Source of the DNA: Euschistus heros
Lineage: Eukaryota; Arthropoda; Insecta; Hemiptera; Pentatomidae
Length of the DNA: 64,000 nucleotides
NCBI GenBank assembly: GCA_003667255.2
Contig: RCWM02000275.1
Coordinates: 215,001 to 279,000, forward strand
Direction of reading: 5' to 3'
Of the stretch, positions 9,640 through 21,178 are shown one piece after another; positions within the stretch are counted from its first letter, which is position 1; each line of letters begins with the position of its first letter. The translations under genes and the position numbers were made by a program. The notes below the pieces were generated by a model. It searched no databases and was not told the DNA's origin. It saw nothing but the letters and a program-made list of their open reading frames with translations.

Positions 9640-10960
9640 TCCATTTTCCACGCAACACCACATAAAAAACTATAGGACCTCCAATATATTCCAAACCCAG
9701 ACGGATAGGACCAGATAAAATAACAGCAGCTAAGGCAGTATTTGACAATATGCTCGACTGGGGGCTATGTCGACCTTCAGATAGTCCATGGGCCAGCCCA
9801 CTACATTTAGTAAGGAAGAAAGATGGCACTTGGAGACCTTGTGGGGACTACAGACAATTAAATGACATAACTATACCTGATAGGTATCCCCTACCTAATA
9901 TTCAAGATTGTACTAATTTTTTAGAAAACAAAACCATCTTTTCAACCCTGGACCTGGCCCACGCTTACCAACAAATTCCAGTTGAACCAGAAGACGTTTG
10001 CAAAACTGCCATTACAACACCATTCGGCTCATTTGAATTTCCCTACATGCCATACGGATTACGTAACGCTGCACAAACCTTTCAAAGATTTATTAACGAA
10101 GTCCTCCGCGGGCTAAACTGCCAATTTACATATTTGGACGACGTCCTAGTCGCCTCGTCATCTATGGAAGAACATATAAACGATCTCCGTAGCATATTCC
10201 AGCGACTTACCGAACACAGTTTAAAGTTGAACATTTCCAAGTGTGTTTTCGCTCAGGAGGAAGTACATTTTTTAGGTCATAGAATAACAAAAGACGGTTG
10301 CGGGCCTCGTTTAGACAAAATTAAGGCTATATCCGATTTTCCTAAGCCGAGGACAGCAAAACAACTCCGTACCTTCCTAGGAATGGTGAACTTTTATCGT
10401 CGGTTTTTGCCTCAGGCAGCGCAAACACAGGCTCCTCTACACCTACCTCATGACATAACCGACAATCAGTCTATAGAATGGACTCAATCGATGACAGACG
10501 CCTTTGAACGCACGAAAAGCGACCTTTGTAGAGCAAACTCTTCTCGCACACCCCTAGACAAGGTACACCGCTCACGGTCACAACAGACGCTTCGGATACA
10601 GCTATTGGCGGAGTAGTCCACCAGATCCACCATTCGACGTTGGAACCATTGGGTTTCTTCTCAAGGAAGCTTACACCCACGCAGCAGAGGTACTCTACTT
10701 ATGACAGAGAGTTACTGGCCTTGTATGAAACAATAAAACATTTCAGATATCTATGGAAGGCCGCCCCTTTACCTGTTATACCGACCACCGCCCGCTAACT
10801 TACGCGTTTCAACAAAAGACTGAGAAGGCTTGCTCCAAGACAATCCAGACAACTCTCGTATATTTTCTCAGTTCACCACGTCGGTCAAATATATCAAAGG
10901 CGTAGAGAATATAGTAGCCGACTGCTTGTCACGGATTGAAGCACTAGCGAGCAATAGTTT
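9640..10960 (+). pseudogene. Gypsy reverse transcriptase and RNase H
   Basis: The reverse transcriptase copies element RNA into DNA; RNase H removes the RNA strand. In order: DSPWASPLHLVRKKDGTWR and CGDYRQLNDITIPDRYPLP, then FSTLDLAHAYQQIPV, then TPFGSFEFPYMPYGLRNAAQ, then the catalytic YLDD at 10131-10142, then FLGHRIT and the primer grip/thumb LRTFLGMVNFYRRFLP. The main uninterrupted frame is 9750-10616, and the segment before it is in another frame. RNase H follows after a shift near 10530: TTDASDTAIGG at about 10580, then RYSTYDRELLALYE, then CYTDHRPLTYAFQQ. A linker VKYIKGVENIVADCLSR leads to the integrase. RT catalytic residues are kept although the reading frame is broken. Confidence 0.9.
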
Positions 10961-11079
10961 ACTGAACGAAACTGACATCGCCAAGGCTCAAACGGAAGAC
11001 CAGGAACTACCAAGGCTCCACGACTCATCGACCAACTTAGTCCTAGCACCAACCACACTGCCAGGCAACTTTTCACTCT

Positions 11080-11943
11080 ACTGCGATACGTCCCTTGGAT
11101 ACTTACGACCTTATATTCCCAAATCCTTAAGATCGGCAGTTTGCGCTAAATTTCACAATCTTTCACACCTGGCCGTAGAGCTACTCTTGATCACTCCGAA
11201 AAAGATTCGTCTGGCCACATATGTCTAAATTTGTCACGGACTTTGTAAAGAACTGTGCTACATGTCAACAAACAAAGATACAGCGGCACGAGAAATCCCC
11301 TCTTCAGCACTTCACAACCGCCAGATGAACGCTTTGCCTTTATTCACATCGACATCGTTGGCCCCCTTCCGTTGTCGAACGGCATGAAATACCTCTTGAC
11401 ATGCATCGACCGTTTCACTAAGTGGCCAGAAGCATTTCCAATTGCGGATCAATCTGCACTGACAGTCGCAAAAGCGTTCTGGACCCACTGGATTAGCCGT
11501 TTTGGGACGCCTGTTCAAGTTGTAACTGACCAAGGTCGGAATTTCGAATCCGAACTTTTCCGTTCCTTAGCAGCTATCTCAGGAATCAAACTGGTTCATA
11601 CAACGGCATATCACCCCGCAGTCCAACGGACTTATAGAGAGGTGGCATAGAACACTCAAGACAGCACTCACCTGTAAGCTTTTGGAGACGCAAGACAGTT
11701 GGACGGAACTTCTTCCCGTCGTACTCCTCGGCCTTCGGACAGCCATCAAAAGTGATCATAATGCCTCTCCAGCCGAGCTCGTTTACGGATCTTGGCTACG
11801 ACTACCAGGCGACATCCATAGCCAACTGGCACCGAACAAGATGGAACCTCCTGACACCTACGCTCAACAGTTAGGACGGAGAATGAGATCACTACGGCCT
11901 TCTGCCCCGACCTGGCACACCCAACCAACAGTGTTCGCCCATC
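11080..11943 (+). pseudogene. Gypsy integrase (frameshifted, C-terminus cut)
   Basis: Enzyme that inserts the element DNA. The HHCC zinc domain is split over frames: FHNLSHLAVE supplies the His pair and FVKNCATCQQTK the Cys pair. The catalytic core shows FIHIDIVGPLPL (first Asp) and TDQGRNFESELF (second Asp). YHPA followed by IERWHRTLK carries the catalytic Glu after a frameshift near 11625. The sequence then gives LLGLRTAIKSDHNASPAELVYG and PTVFAHQ, where it meets foreign sequence. The usual C-terminal part and the 3' LTR are absent. The junction at about 11943 coincides with a 5'-truncated LINE. Confidence 0.87.
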
Positions 11944-12535
11944 AAAAATTATCATGTTTATGTGGATTCCGGAACACTCAGGTATAGAAGGCAATTAACG
12001 AGCGGATTTAGCAGCCAAAGAAGCGTATTCCCTCTTCCCATTATGCTCAATCCCTGTCGGTTTACCAGATGTCAAATCTTTTTTAAAACATCAAATCAGT
12101 ATAGTTTGACATGAAGGATGGCTTAGAACTGACAACAGAAACTTAAAAAAATAAGACCTACTCCAGGACCATGGAAGCAAGAAACAGGACCAAGAAAAGA
12201 ACAATTCATCTTTACAAGACTAGGAATTGGACACTCAAAATTAACCCACAGTTACTTATTGGAAGATAGGACACCCCAAAAATGCAACGAATATCAGGTA
12301 AATCTGACAATAGAACATATTCTATTTGAACGCAAAGAATACCAAAAGGAATGAAAGAATAATGGTTTGATGAATCAAGACATCTCAACGTTGCTTGAAA
12401 ATAACTCGTATCTCCACAAAAAAAATATTCACTTTTTGAAACAGACAAATCTGTTCAAGGACTTATAGTTCTCAACCTGAGTATGTTTCTACCCAAATGT
12501 GGTAGTACACGGCACCAGAAAGTAAATAAATAAAT
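11944..12535 (+). mobile_element. LINE fragment with RNase H domain (I/R1-like group)
   Basis: Begins abruptly inside the Gypsy integrase. The frame from 11954 encodes MFMWIPEHSGIEGN, a stop in place of the usual Glu, then RADLAAKEAYS, which is the C-terminal RNase H signature of LINEs of the I/LOA/R1 kind. After frameshifts, the post-RNase H region reads FTRLGIGHSKLTHSYLL and TPPKC, then TIEHILFE. This matches the Cys/His tail in which an HxxC-like segment closes the domain. The 3' end is marked by TAAATAAATAAATAG, an A-rich tandem tail typical of these LINEs. It is 5'-truncated, so it could be a real insertion or a recombination scar. Confidence 0.82.
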
Positions 12536-13744
12536 AGTGTATATAATAAACGATTACAATAATGAAATAGATTTATAGTTAATTTGATAAATTATGAACA
12601 AACCCAACAAAATATTTTAATACTTTGTAATATATAACAGCTACAGTTAGTATAAAAAATAAGAATCCAATAAAGAGTAATTTTCTGGCTCGTTTGTTTG
12701 GTTATGTTTTATAGCTTCTGTTTTTCCCAACTATTCCTAGCTAAACCCTATTTCCTTGTTTTTTTTTTAAACAAAATTTTTAATTTTCTTTTTACTTCAA
12801 ATTACAGTGATTGTATAATCTTTTCGTTTTAATTTTGTTTTTCGAAAATTACTAAAGTATTATTGTACCGTAAATAAATATATACTTGAGGTGCTACGGA
12901 AGACCCCAAAAATCTCTTGTCATTTGTTCAAAGGTATAAAGCTTGAAAATTTTTTTATAAATTAAAATTGATCCAATATTTTCTATTAAAAATGTAATTA
13001 AAAACTTTGGCTTAATATGTAAAATTTAAAACTAATAGATAAAATCATAGTACTAAAAATATATATGTTTATTCAACATGTAGAAGGAAATAAAAGATAA
13101 ATAGGAGTTATGCCTTTAATATGAATTAATTAAAATTAATCTCCTTCAATAAAATATTTAATAGTATCGTATAGCTAGTAGCATAGTAGCATTGAAAATT
13201 AGCAAAGAACATCGATCGGTAGTTTTCTAAATTATTAATTGAATACCTGACATTAACTGGAGGACAAATTAGATAATTGTGGCACTGTTCCATATCGTGC
13301 TATTTTCTATGAATACTTAATGGTCTTAAATTAAGCATTTCAACCAGCAACTGAACTATTGCCCTTTGTCTCTTATATGCACTTGAACCTTGATAATTGA
13401 GACGGATCGTTGACAGGGGGTCTAGATTCTTAAGAATTGAGTCATAAAAGTATATGTAAAATAAAACTATCAGTGAAAAGAGAGTATGTATTTAGTTATG
13501 TACAATTTAAATGGTTATTTAAAAATAGATAAATAAATAAAAAAGCATTTTATGAACATACGTATTTATAACACTCAAACACAGCAAAATATATTGTGTT
13601 CTTCGAGAAAGTGTTTTGTTATTCTGCACAATAGAAACTATTAGCCTAAGAGCCGACGATAATAAACCAGTCATGATAGGTCTCCCAAAAAAGTCAATGT
13701 TTATCTGAAAAACCATCAGTTTTTGTGTAAGAAAAACCACTGCT
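12536..13744. other. Unassigned AT-rich sequence
   Basis: I looked here for the missing 3' LTR of the Gypsy element and did not find it. No credible gene. Confidence 0.35.
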
Positions 13745-14223
13745 GCCGTTTCTAAATACGGTCAAGCAGTCTGCAGCAAGCAAAGAAAATGTTCCAGAAG
13801 GCCGTTTTCAGGAAAAACTTTTTTTCTCAACGGATCTTGATATATGATGTTTGATGAATGATCTTTCAGATAAACATTGTTTTGTTTTTTTTGGAGGCAT
13901 TGAATGAGCCTCCCCCCCCCCCTCTCCATTGCCATTCGCACATCTACCGATTGTTATTTTCCACTGATCAAAGGTGCGTAGCAGCCCAATTATTCACAAC
14001 CATTAATAGTTGTGACGTTTTCTTCTGAACAGCTTCTGTTGATCCGAAATGGGTTCCTTTTTGAAAAGATTTTACATTCGGAAAGAAAGAAAAAGTCACA
14101 CGGAGCTAGATCAATATCAGCAGGATTTTCTATCGGTTTAACTGCTTTAAAACTGTTTTTGAGCATTGTCATAATTCCAGGAAGTGTTTTATAAACCCTT
14201 TCCCGCAGCTTAATCCAATCTTA
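13745..14223 (-). pseudogene. Mariner-type transposase, C-terminal remnant
   Basis: The minus strand encodes FKAVKPIENPADIDLAPCDF followed by FFLSECKIF. This is the mariner segment around the third catalytic acidic residue (usually YSPDLAPCDFFLFP), with the Tyr-Ser lost. The sequence around it is degraded. An N-terminal mariner-like helix-turn-helix piece lies on the same strand at 16008-16290, and the CAAGGGG hairpin element at 14224-15986 lies exactly between the two. The simplest reading is one mariner split by that later insertion. Both parts are dead. Confidence 0.72.
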
Positions 14224-15986
14224 CAAGGGGACGTTTGCAGTTGTAACTCACAGAATTTAATGCTGATTTTTGTGTGGGTAGTAGGGACCTATAATAGTGC
14301 AAAACTAGAGTTATAGCCGCCAATGAGCATTGGGAGCCGAGAAAGAAAAATCCGCAGGAAATCCGCTGTAAAGTAGTGGAAACTTTTTTTCATGAACAGC
14401 TGACCTCAAATCTGGATTTAACGCACCATAAAACCCTTATATGTGAAATTTTATCAAAATAAAAAAATATTGATTTTTTTACCCCTTTCGAGGAGGTTAA
14501 AATTTTGAAGTTGAGATTTCATTAACAATTTCTAAAGGCCATAACAACTGCTGTCTTCAACCGATTATAATATTAATAGCATCAAAATAATCAGCATACA
14601 TTCTGCTTTTTATCCATGCATATAACATTGGATTTACTCTAGATTTTAGAGGACAAAACCTGATGTGAATGAAAAAATCCGAGGTCAGCTATAACTTGAG
14701 ATATTTCAATAAGAGGAAATACTGCGACCTCCGGTTTTGGTCTAAACTATGCAGTTTTAAGGCTTCTAGATGACCTTAAAATTTTGTCTTAATCGGTTTT
14801 CGAAATATGTGGGATAGCGCATATTATTTACATTTTTTTCAGAAATTGACAGAAGTTTTAAAATGACATATTTTTATTTCAAATTATATAAAAATCCTAA
14901 GATTGATGAATAATCTAAAATTAATATCAGGTTTTGGTTAAAAAATATGTATATAGTTTTTAAATGGTCTTATTTCAAATTTATTGTGTAAAAACTAAAA
15001 TAATAATAGAAATAGATCATTTTAAAACGTCTTATTTTTATAACATAGGTGAGAAACATTTTTAAACCAAAAACTGATATTATTTTCAGATTCCTCATCT
15101 CAAAAAACATCTATAAACTAAATTTTGTTGAACTCAAAAATAATTTTTTTTTACTTTTTAAAATTTTGTAGGATTTTAGAAGGGGCTGTCAATTTCTGTA
15201 AAAAATGTAAATAATTTGCTCTATTTCAAACATTTCGCCAACGATTAAAACCAAATTTTAAGGTCATCTGGAAGTCCTAAAACTTCATAGTTTAGCCCGA
15301 ATCCGGAGGTCGCAGGATATCCCCTTATTGAAATATCTCAAGCTATAGCTGACCTCAGATTTTTTCATTCACATCAGATTTTGTCCACTAAAATCTAGCG
15401 TAAATCCAATGTTATATGCATAGATAAAAAGCAGAATGTATGCTGATTATTGTGATGCTACTACTATTATAATCGGTTGAAGACAGCAGTTGTTATGGCC
15501 TTTAGAAATCGTTGATGAAATTTCAACTTCAAAATTTTAACCTCCCTCGAAAGGGGTAAAAAATCAATATTTTTTTTATTTTGATAGAATTTCACATATA
15601 AGGGTTTTATGGTGCGTTAAATCCAGATTTGAGGTCAGTTGTTCATGAAAAAACGTTTCCACTAATTTACAGTGGATTTCTTGGGAATTTTGTCATTTGT
15701 TTGGAGTTTTTGTGCACTCTAAAGCCGGGTGGTGTTTTGAGCATAATGAAAGTATTTTTATTTAAAATAGCACACATAACTACAATTATAGGTGAAAGAA
15801 TCATTTCTCTATCTTAACTGAGAGATGAGAAAAACAATAAAACGTGATTCTCATATTTTATTTTTTTTTTCGGCTCCCAATGCTCATTGGCGGCTATAAC
15901 TCTAGTTTTGCACTATTATAGGTCCCTACTACCCACACAAAAATCGCCATTAAAATCTGTGAGTTACAACTGCAAACGTCCCCTTG
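14224..15986. mobile_element. CAAGGGG long-hairpin element, family P1, copy 1 (most complete)
   Basis: Flanked by TTA on both sides (14221-14223 and 15987-15989). The ends are inverted copies beginning CAAGGGGACGTTTGCAGTTG, and the similarity continues inward almost to the middle near 15010, so most of the 1,763 bp forms one long hairpin. The right arm has about 200 bp (15655-15855) absent from the left arm. Landmark blocks in both arms are the CAATGAGCATTGGGAGCCGA block, TACCCCTTTCGAGG, ACAGCAGTTGTTATGGCC and CTGACCTC. There is no coding frame worth the name, so it needs enzymes in trans. A 3-bp TWA duplication fits PIF/Harbinger-type insertion, but the CAAGGGG ends do not identify a superfamily. 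A transcript would be double-stranded over roughly 750 bp. Confidence 0.92.
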
Positions 15987-16007
15987 TTAGTAATAATTTT
16001 AGTTCAC

Positions 16008-16290
16008 ATTCCTACCTATAGATAACCTTTTCTTCTTAAGATTTTACTAAAATATCGAAAATAATGACTTGGTATAGAAGGTCAGATTTTTCCTGTAACA
16101 CTTAAGTTCCTTGCGCTTTTTTCCCTGTTTTTTTGACCGTTTTGACTCAAACTTTTAATATCGAATTCCTATCCCAAAGTCTTTGTCAATGCTCGTAGTT
16201 TCAGCAATCATTCTGACACTGTCGCCGGACATATCCAGCCTCGCTACTTTATAGACATTACTCGAAATAAAATCTTTGCATTCTTTCATT
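16008..16290 (-). pseudogene. Mariner-type transposase, N-terminal remnant
   Basis: The minus strand reads MSGDSVRMIAETTSIDK followed by DFGIGI near 16180-16240. This resembles the second helix-turn-helix of mariner transposases (VRMIAE-LNIDK-TVR). It lies upstream, in the minus sense, of the C-terminal remnant at 13745-14223, with the hairpin element between. Several stops break it. The assignment rests on this short motif and on the position. Confidence 0.5.
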
Positions 16291-18895
16291 CATGTTAGTT
16301 TCCTGATGAGTAAAGTCCACTTAAGTTTTAGACTTGAAATGAAAATAAACGATGCAATAATTTAAACACCATCGATCAAGTTTTGTAACTAGTAACTACA
16401 CGAAACTAGGAATTTTGGTATTTGAAGCATTTTCCATAAACTATAATATCAGCAATAAACAAGTTTCATGCTAATAACTAGGCTCTGAAATTATGGTGGT
16501 TTAAGTTCTCCCAACATTGTCGCAGAGTTTGAATTCACTCCTGGAGTGAATATTCATCAGTACGAGACATAAATAGCTCATCTAAATATTCAGTGTTTGC
16601 ACTTCTTCCCAGGTTTGAGTTTTAAATGCAATGACGCTCGAGTGACGCTTGAACAATAGTTTATAAAAGAAAAAAATATGTACATCTGAAGAGTTGTTCA
16701 TAAAATTGTTAATTGTTAATATAATTCAGATTGTATTGATCAATGTTGACTCATTTTAGCCTGCAGTTGAATTATATTTTTGTTAAAAGTTCTGTGTATT
16801 GTGTTTCAATAACATAAAATATATTTTCTTCTAGATGATTTCACGAATAATATAAATTAGTAAACTAAAATGATATTATTTATTTTTATTATTTATAGAT
16901 CGAGAGGTAGTTTTATTTATAGTGTCGTTAAATGTTTAATTACATTTGGGTTGTAATAAAATACAATTATATATAACCATCAGTAAATTTTGCAACATTC
17001 ATTGGTAAAATATATCATTATTAGAATTTTAAATGTCACACCATCCTCCCCTGCATAGATAAAGAGAACTGCGATATTAGGGGGTAAATTTTCAACAAAT
17101 CATTTTACCATGATTAGGGCCTAATAGCGAAGTTAAAGTTAAACTTTTTTTTCTTACTTGACATAATTATAAGTCTCTGCTATTTTCCCATCTGAAGTAA
17201 TGTCAAAATAAATATGAATAACAATGCAGCCAGAAAGAAGCACACAGTAAATTATTTTCACTCCTGATATCTTCCTTTCTGATAAAATATTCTCTTTTTT
17301 TATTAAATTTTCCCCTTTGAAAATAATTAATTAATTATTTTATTTATTTTTATTTTTTTTAATTTTTATCTAATAACAAATATAAAAATCTTGTAACTAA
17401 TTTTGGACATATTTTTAAAGAATATCTTCGAGGGTCCCATTTCCATTTGCTCCTGAAAACGTGCAGGAGTTAGGTACCTCAAGTGCTCCTGATGAGGTCT
17501 TGTAGAGACAGATCTCGTCACAGTGATTGATGTTCTTCTGTTTCTTTGCCTCCTTATCATTGTTTTATCTTGTTCTCTGTGGTATCTTTTCTCAAGTACT
17601 CTTTTCTCTTCTTCAGTAGATGTTCATAGTAGTAAATTAATAGCTTACAGCAGTCCAACAGTAGTTCAAAGTAGAGTTTTCATAGGTCGATTTTCCCATA
17701 AACTTCGTCAGATTGTAATTATTAGTTTAGTGTATGTATTATTATAACACTTGTCATATAATAATAAACAAAAAAAGAACTCGACGGTCCTTTGGTAGTC
17801 TTTTATCTTGATTTTTTTTTCTGTATTTGCATTGAAAAAACTTCGTTTGAAATATGATTAATTTAAAAATATTTTATTATATCTTTTTGAACTACTTATA
17901 GATTAATTTTGATAGTCAAAGTTTCTGTTATTTAACACTAAAACTACTTTTAGTCCTATTTTATGTCCTAAACATTTTATTTTTGTGACACATTTATGTA
18001 TGATGTGATTTTATTATCCCCATTATGATTTAAGAAAATTTTAACGAAATATAATATGGTGATACTAGTGAGTTATTTACATTCAATTCTTTTTGTTTTC
18101 CTAAAATTTCTTTGTATATATTATACATTTGTAAATATCTATAAATGGTTTAAAACAAATAACAAACTTTTAATCTTCATTCACATCTTCCATGCAAATT
18201 TATTAAAAACCAGTGTGGATAAAATGTAAATTTATTCATATTAATATAAATATACATATTAAACATTACGAAGACAAATATCTGAAAGAATACGAATATT
18301 GACTTCAATTGGACACCTGAAAACCAGCAAAAGCACACCTGGCGACAGAGTAATCTTGTTTCCTTTTTGTTAGTCGCAATATTCTGATTTACTGTAGTTT
18401 GATGTGTTTGGTTGACATTTAGGCTCTTTGGCATGACATGGCCAAGCCCTCATTGGTCAAATTATTGTCAAGGGAAGACAGGCGTCATTCTTCACGCTTT
18501 ATTCACTGACATTTTATAATAATCCACTTTCAATAAGTTTTTTTTTCTTATCTTGTTGTAATGATATGGGCTTACCAAAGATTGCATTAAAAAAAAAATA
18601 GTTTGAAGACTTATAGAATTCATAATATCACGGATGTCTTTAATTGACTGTTAATATCTTCCGATAAAAAAAAACATACAAACATAACAGAGGAAACTTT
18701 GACATCATTACAAAATCTTCATATTACGGATTCGGATAACTCTCATTAGAGCCGTAATAATACTTTTTTTTTGGAAGGGGTTAAGGTAACACTGAGATTG
18801 ATGAAATATTAAATTTTGAAATTATTCTTCAAAATTATGTTAAAAAATCCTTTAAATCCTTTGGTTTATTATTTAAAAAAATTTATAAAACGAAA
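16291..18895. other. Unassigned AT-rich sequence
   Basis: No repeat family recognised. Overlapping frames of 60-75 codons lie at 17366-17560 (minus; Arg-rich, RRQRNRRTSITVTRS) and 17523-17747 (plus; Leu/Ser-rich). A minus-strand frame lies at 18177-18434. None has recognisable motifs or clear splice context, and I would not call them genes. Confidence 0.35.
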
Positions 18896-19062
18896 ATAAT
18901 GGCTTTTGGAGTTTTGAGCGCGACAGCTATATCTAAGATTCCTGTACTGGATTTTCTCACCAGTTAGAGAAGTACTGAGAGAGCTGCGCTGGGATCTCTT
19001 TTCACCTAGTTTGTCCCTCCATGAATAGAGGGAAAGGCTTGGTCCGGGAATCTCTAGACTAA
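18896..19062 (-). CDS. GC-richer open stretch, weak exon candidate
   Basis: The minus strand has an open frame rich in Ser, Leu and Arg (LEIPGPSLSLYSWRDKLGEK, then SQRSSLSTSLTG). It is followed by CTG-GTGAGA at about 18958, which resembles a splice donor. It ends where the hairpin element at 19063 begins, so its upstream part may have been displaced. I do not recognise the protein. Composition is the main support. Confidence 0.18.
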
Positions 19063-19606
19063 CAAGGGGAGGACACACTCAGTCTCTCACGTATCTTGTT
19101 GGCAATTTTTTTGTAGGTTCCTGGTCAAAAAATATTAGACATGTATTTTGCCGTTCCGACCAATAGGCCCTAGAATCCGAGAAAAAAAAATAAAAATAGC
19201 ATTGAACTAATTTATTTTAAATCTCGATAGATAAAAGCCGCTCCACAGATTTTGGTTTAGGTTAATAAAATGATAAGATTTTCATGTGTGAAAAAATCTA
19301 TAGAGGTAGTTTGCTTCAAAATCTCATCATTTTTTTAGAATTTAATTAACCTAAACCAAAATCTATGGAGCGGCAGTATTTTTTCTTAAATCCGCAATCC
19401 ATCAAAAAGTGATATCGACATGATTCTTGCACCAAGATTTTTATAGTCGAGATATAAAATAAATTAGTTTAAAGCAATTTTTTTTTTCTCGGCTTCTAGG
19501 GCCCATTGGTCGGAACGGTAAAACACGTGTCTAATATTTTTTGACCATGAACCTCCAAAACAATTGCCAACAAGATCCGTGATAGACTGAGTGTGTCCTC
19601 CCCTTG
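19063..19606. mobile_element. CAAGGGG hairpin element, family P2, copy 1 (short form)
   Basis: A 544-bp element flanked by TAA on both sides (19060-19062 and 19607-19609). Inverted ends begin CAAGGGGAGGACACACTCAG. Blocks repeated in both arms include TTGGCAATTTTTTTG, CCGTTCCGACCAAT, the TAGAATCCGAGAAA block, AAACTAATTTATTTT (or close) and TTTGGTTTAGGTTAA. The element has no coding frame. A longer relative ends at 61996. Its end and the CCGAGAAA block lie about 110 bp apart, as in family P1. Confidence 0.9.
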
Positions 19607-20348
19607 TAAGTGTATATTTTGTAAACAAAGAATGATGGTATTTTAAATTTTTATTTTTCTAGTATAATTGTTTCTTTTTTATTTAGTTTACTTTATATTT
19701 TATATATTTAAAGGTTCTGTTGTTACTTACTTTTGAATGAAGTTATAACCATCCACGCTACTTACACCCACCAGTTTACGCAGATTGTACATATGCTCAT
19801 TTAATACAAGGTTAATAATTGTAAAAAGATATATATTCTCAGATATTTGCCTTTTTAGAACCAGTGATAGTGGTGGCACCTATCTTGTATTTTAAGGAAA
19901 TATTTTAAAACTAATTCAATTATTTTTTTCTTTTTTCAAGCGCACAGTACGAGAGAAAATTTGGTATTTAGGAATAAATAAGGAAGAAAATATTTCCATA
20001 AACTCTATTTCAATTTTCCTTTTACATTCCATGGAAGAGGAAATAGTTTATGGTTAGGGACGGTTAATGTACTGAACATTGATAATTCCCATAATTATCT
20101 AGGTATACTAGAGATACACGGGAGGTTAAAAAAAGTATTTAGTTTTTTGATTGTAATCAAATATTTAAAAAAAAAAAAAAAATTCTCTTAATATTGATAT
20201 AGAAAAATTTCAATTGTAATTCAATAAAAGCAGTATCAGATTTTTGATATAGGAAATTTAATTGATATTGAATTGAGCATGACCATAGATCTTCTTCATT
20301 CAATAAAATCCTTCCAATGTTTTGTGATACGCGATTGCTGTCCTTTAG
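19607..20348. other. Unassigned AT-rich sequence
   Basis: No gene or repeat recognised. It ends in a pyrimidine-rich TGTCCTTTAG, a good splice-acceptor shape for the exon candidate that follows. Confidence 0.35.
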
Positions 20349-20567
20349 GCTTCAGAACCAGAGGCGGATGAAGAGATAAGCCTCTGTGAAGTAGTGCATC
20401 GTACAGCTTCCGAGCGGGCTATTGATCAGTTGAGTAAACAGTTATTTAGCCGGGAGAGGAAAAAAGAAAGAATCGCCCGGGGGCTGGTGCCAATAGCCAG
20501 GCCTTGGCTTGGGGCCCAGCGGGGTGGAGTCCCCCTCCCCACCCACTCCCTCTCTTTTGCTCGTTAA
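20349..20567 (+). CDS. Candidate coding exon in a GC-rich island
   Basis: Directly after CTGTCCTTTAG the frame is open for 72 codons to a TAA at 20565-20567. It starts ASEPEADEEISLCEVVHRTA, continues SERAIDQLSKQLFSRERKK and ERIARGLVPIARPWLG, and ends in a Pro/Ser-rich tail. The acidic start, amphipathic Lys/Arg-rich middle and absence of stops in a stretch far more GC-rich than its surroundings suggest real coding sequence, probably a last exon or an internal exon whose donor I cannot place. GGGGCTG-GTGCCA is one possible donor. There is no ATG start, so it cannot be a single-exon gene. I do not recognise the protein. It could also be the edge of an unknown transposon. Confidence 0.35.
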   Translation, partial: ASEPEADEEISLCEVVHRTASERAIDQLSKQLFSRERKKERIARGLVPIARPWLGAQRGGVPLPTHSLSFAR

Positions 20568-20919
20568 CTAGGGCCCCACCAATCCTGTCAACCCTTTGAT
20601 ATTTTATCACCCGCTGTAACACCTGGCCGGCGATCAGCTGCTCCTAACCTTTTGGCAGTTACAAAATAGTTCTTTTTTGTAAGTACTACCCTGTGTATTG
20701 ATCATTTTTATTACTATCCTCGCAATATTAGACACACACACATATATATTCAAATAAAAAAAATAAAAAAATCTAAATTCTTAAACATAAAATCCTCCAA
20801 GATAACCATTTAGAGTATAATTAGATAGTTAATTGTCTATCTGCACTTATATCAAGTAAATATAACAATAGATATAAAACTTAATATTATAAGATGAAAA
20901 GCAGCTAACATACTAATCG

Positions 20920-20977
<58 letters not shown>

Positions 20978-21178
20978 TGGATGATTTCTCTCTTAGTGTA
21001 AAAAAAAAAAAAAAGAAAAAAAAAAAAAACGGGTGAAACTATACTAAAAATGAAGAAAAATGCAGCTGACTGCACCTTTCTATTCCAATCCGTTGCAGTT
21101 ATATGAGAATCCAAAAAATGAAAAAAAAAATATATATATATATTCAGTGATCATTGAATATTATGTGATGTAGATAAT
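20568..21178. other. GC-rich island tail, then AT-rich sequence
   Basis: 20568-20670 stays GC-rich (CACCTGGCCGGCGATCAGCTG area) without a clear frame. It could be 3' untranslated sequence of the candidate exon. The rest holds a (TA)n tract and A runs. Confidence 0.35.
20923..20976. repeat. (TA)n microsatellite
   Basis: About 27 uninterrupted TA units. A minus-strand open frame across it (Ile/Tyr repeats) is an artefact of the repeat. Confidence 0.95.

Larger units (their letters stand above)
8070..11943 (+). mobile_element. Gypsy-type LTR retrotransposon, 3'-truncated
   Basis: Plus-strand element with the order gag, protease, reverse transcriptase, RNase H, integrase, which is the Ty3/Gypsy order. 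A TGGTGACCCC primer-binding-like site at 8253 marks the end of the 5' LTR. The LTR left edge is uncertain; AATAAA at about 8143 fits an LTR. Several frameshifts break the proteins. The element stops inside the integrase C-terminus at about 11943, where a LINE fragment begins, and I could not find a 3' LTR. Confidence 0.88.

Noticed and set aside
9008..9829. Minus-strand frames over the Gypsy gag-protease region
   Set aside because: Antisense shadows of coding sequence with clear Gypsy motifs on the plus strand.
14012..14194. Plus-strand 60-codon frame
   Set aside because: Shadow of the minus-strand mariner remnant, which carries the DLAPCDF motif.
16525..16550. Perfect short palindrome ATTCACTCC/GGAGTGAAT
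   Set aside because: Too short and isolated to support a function; expected by chance in a window of this size.
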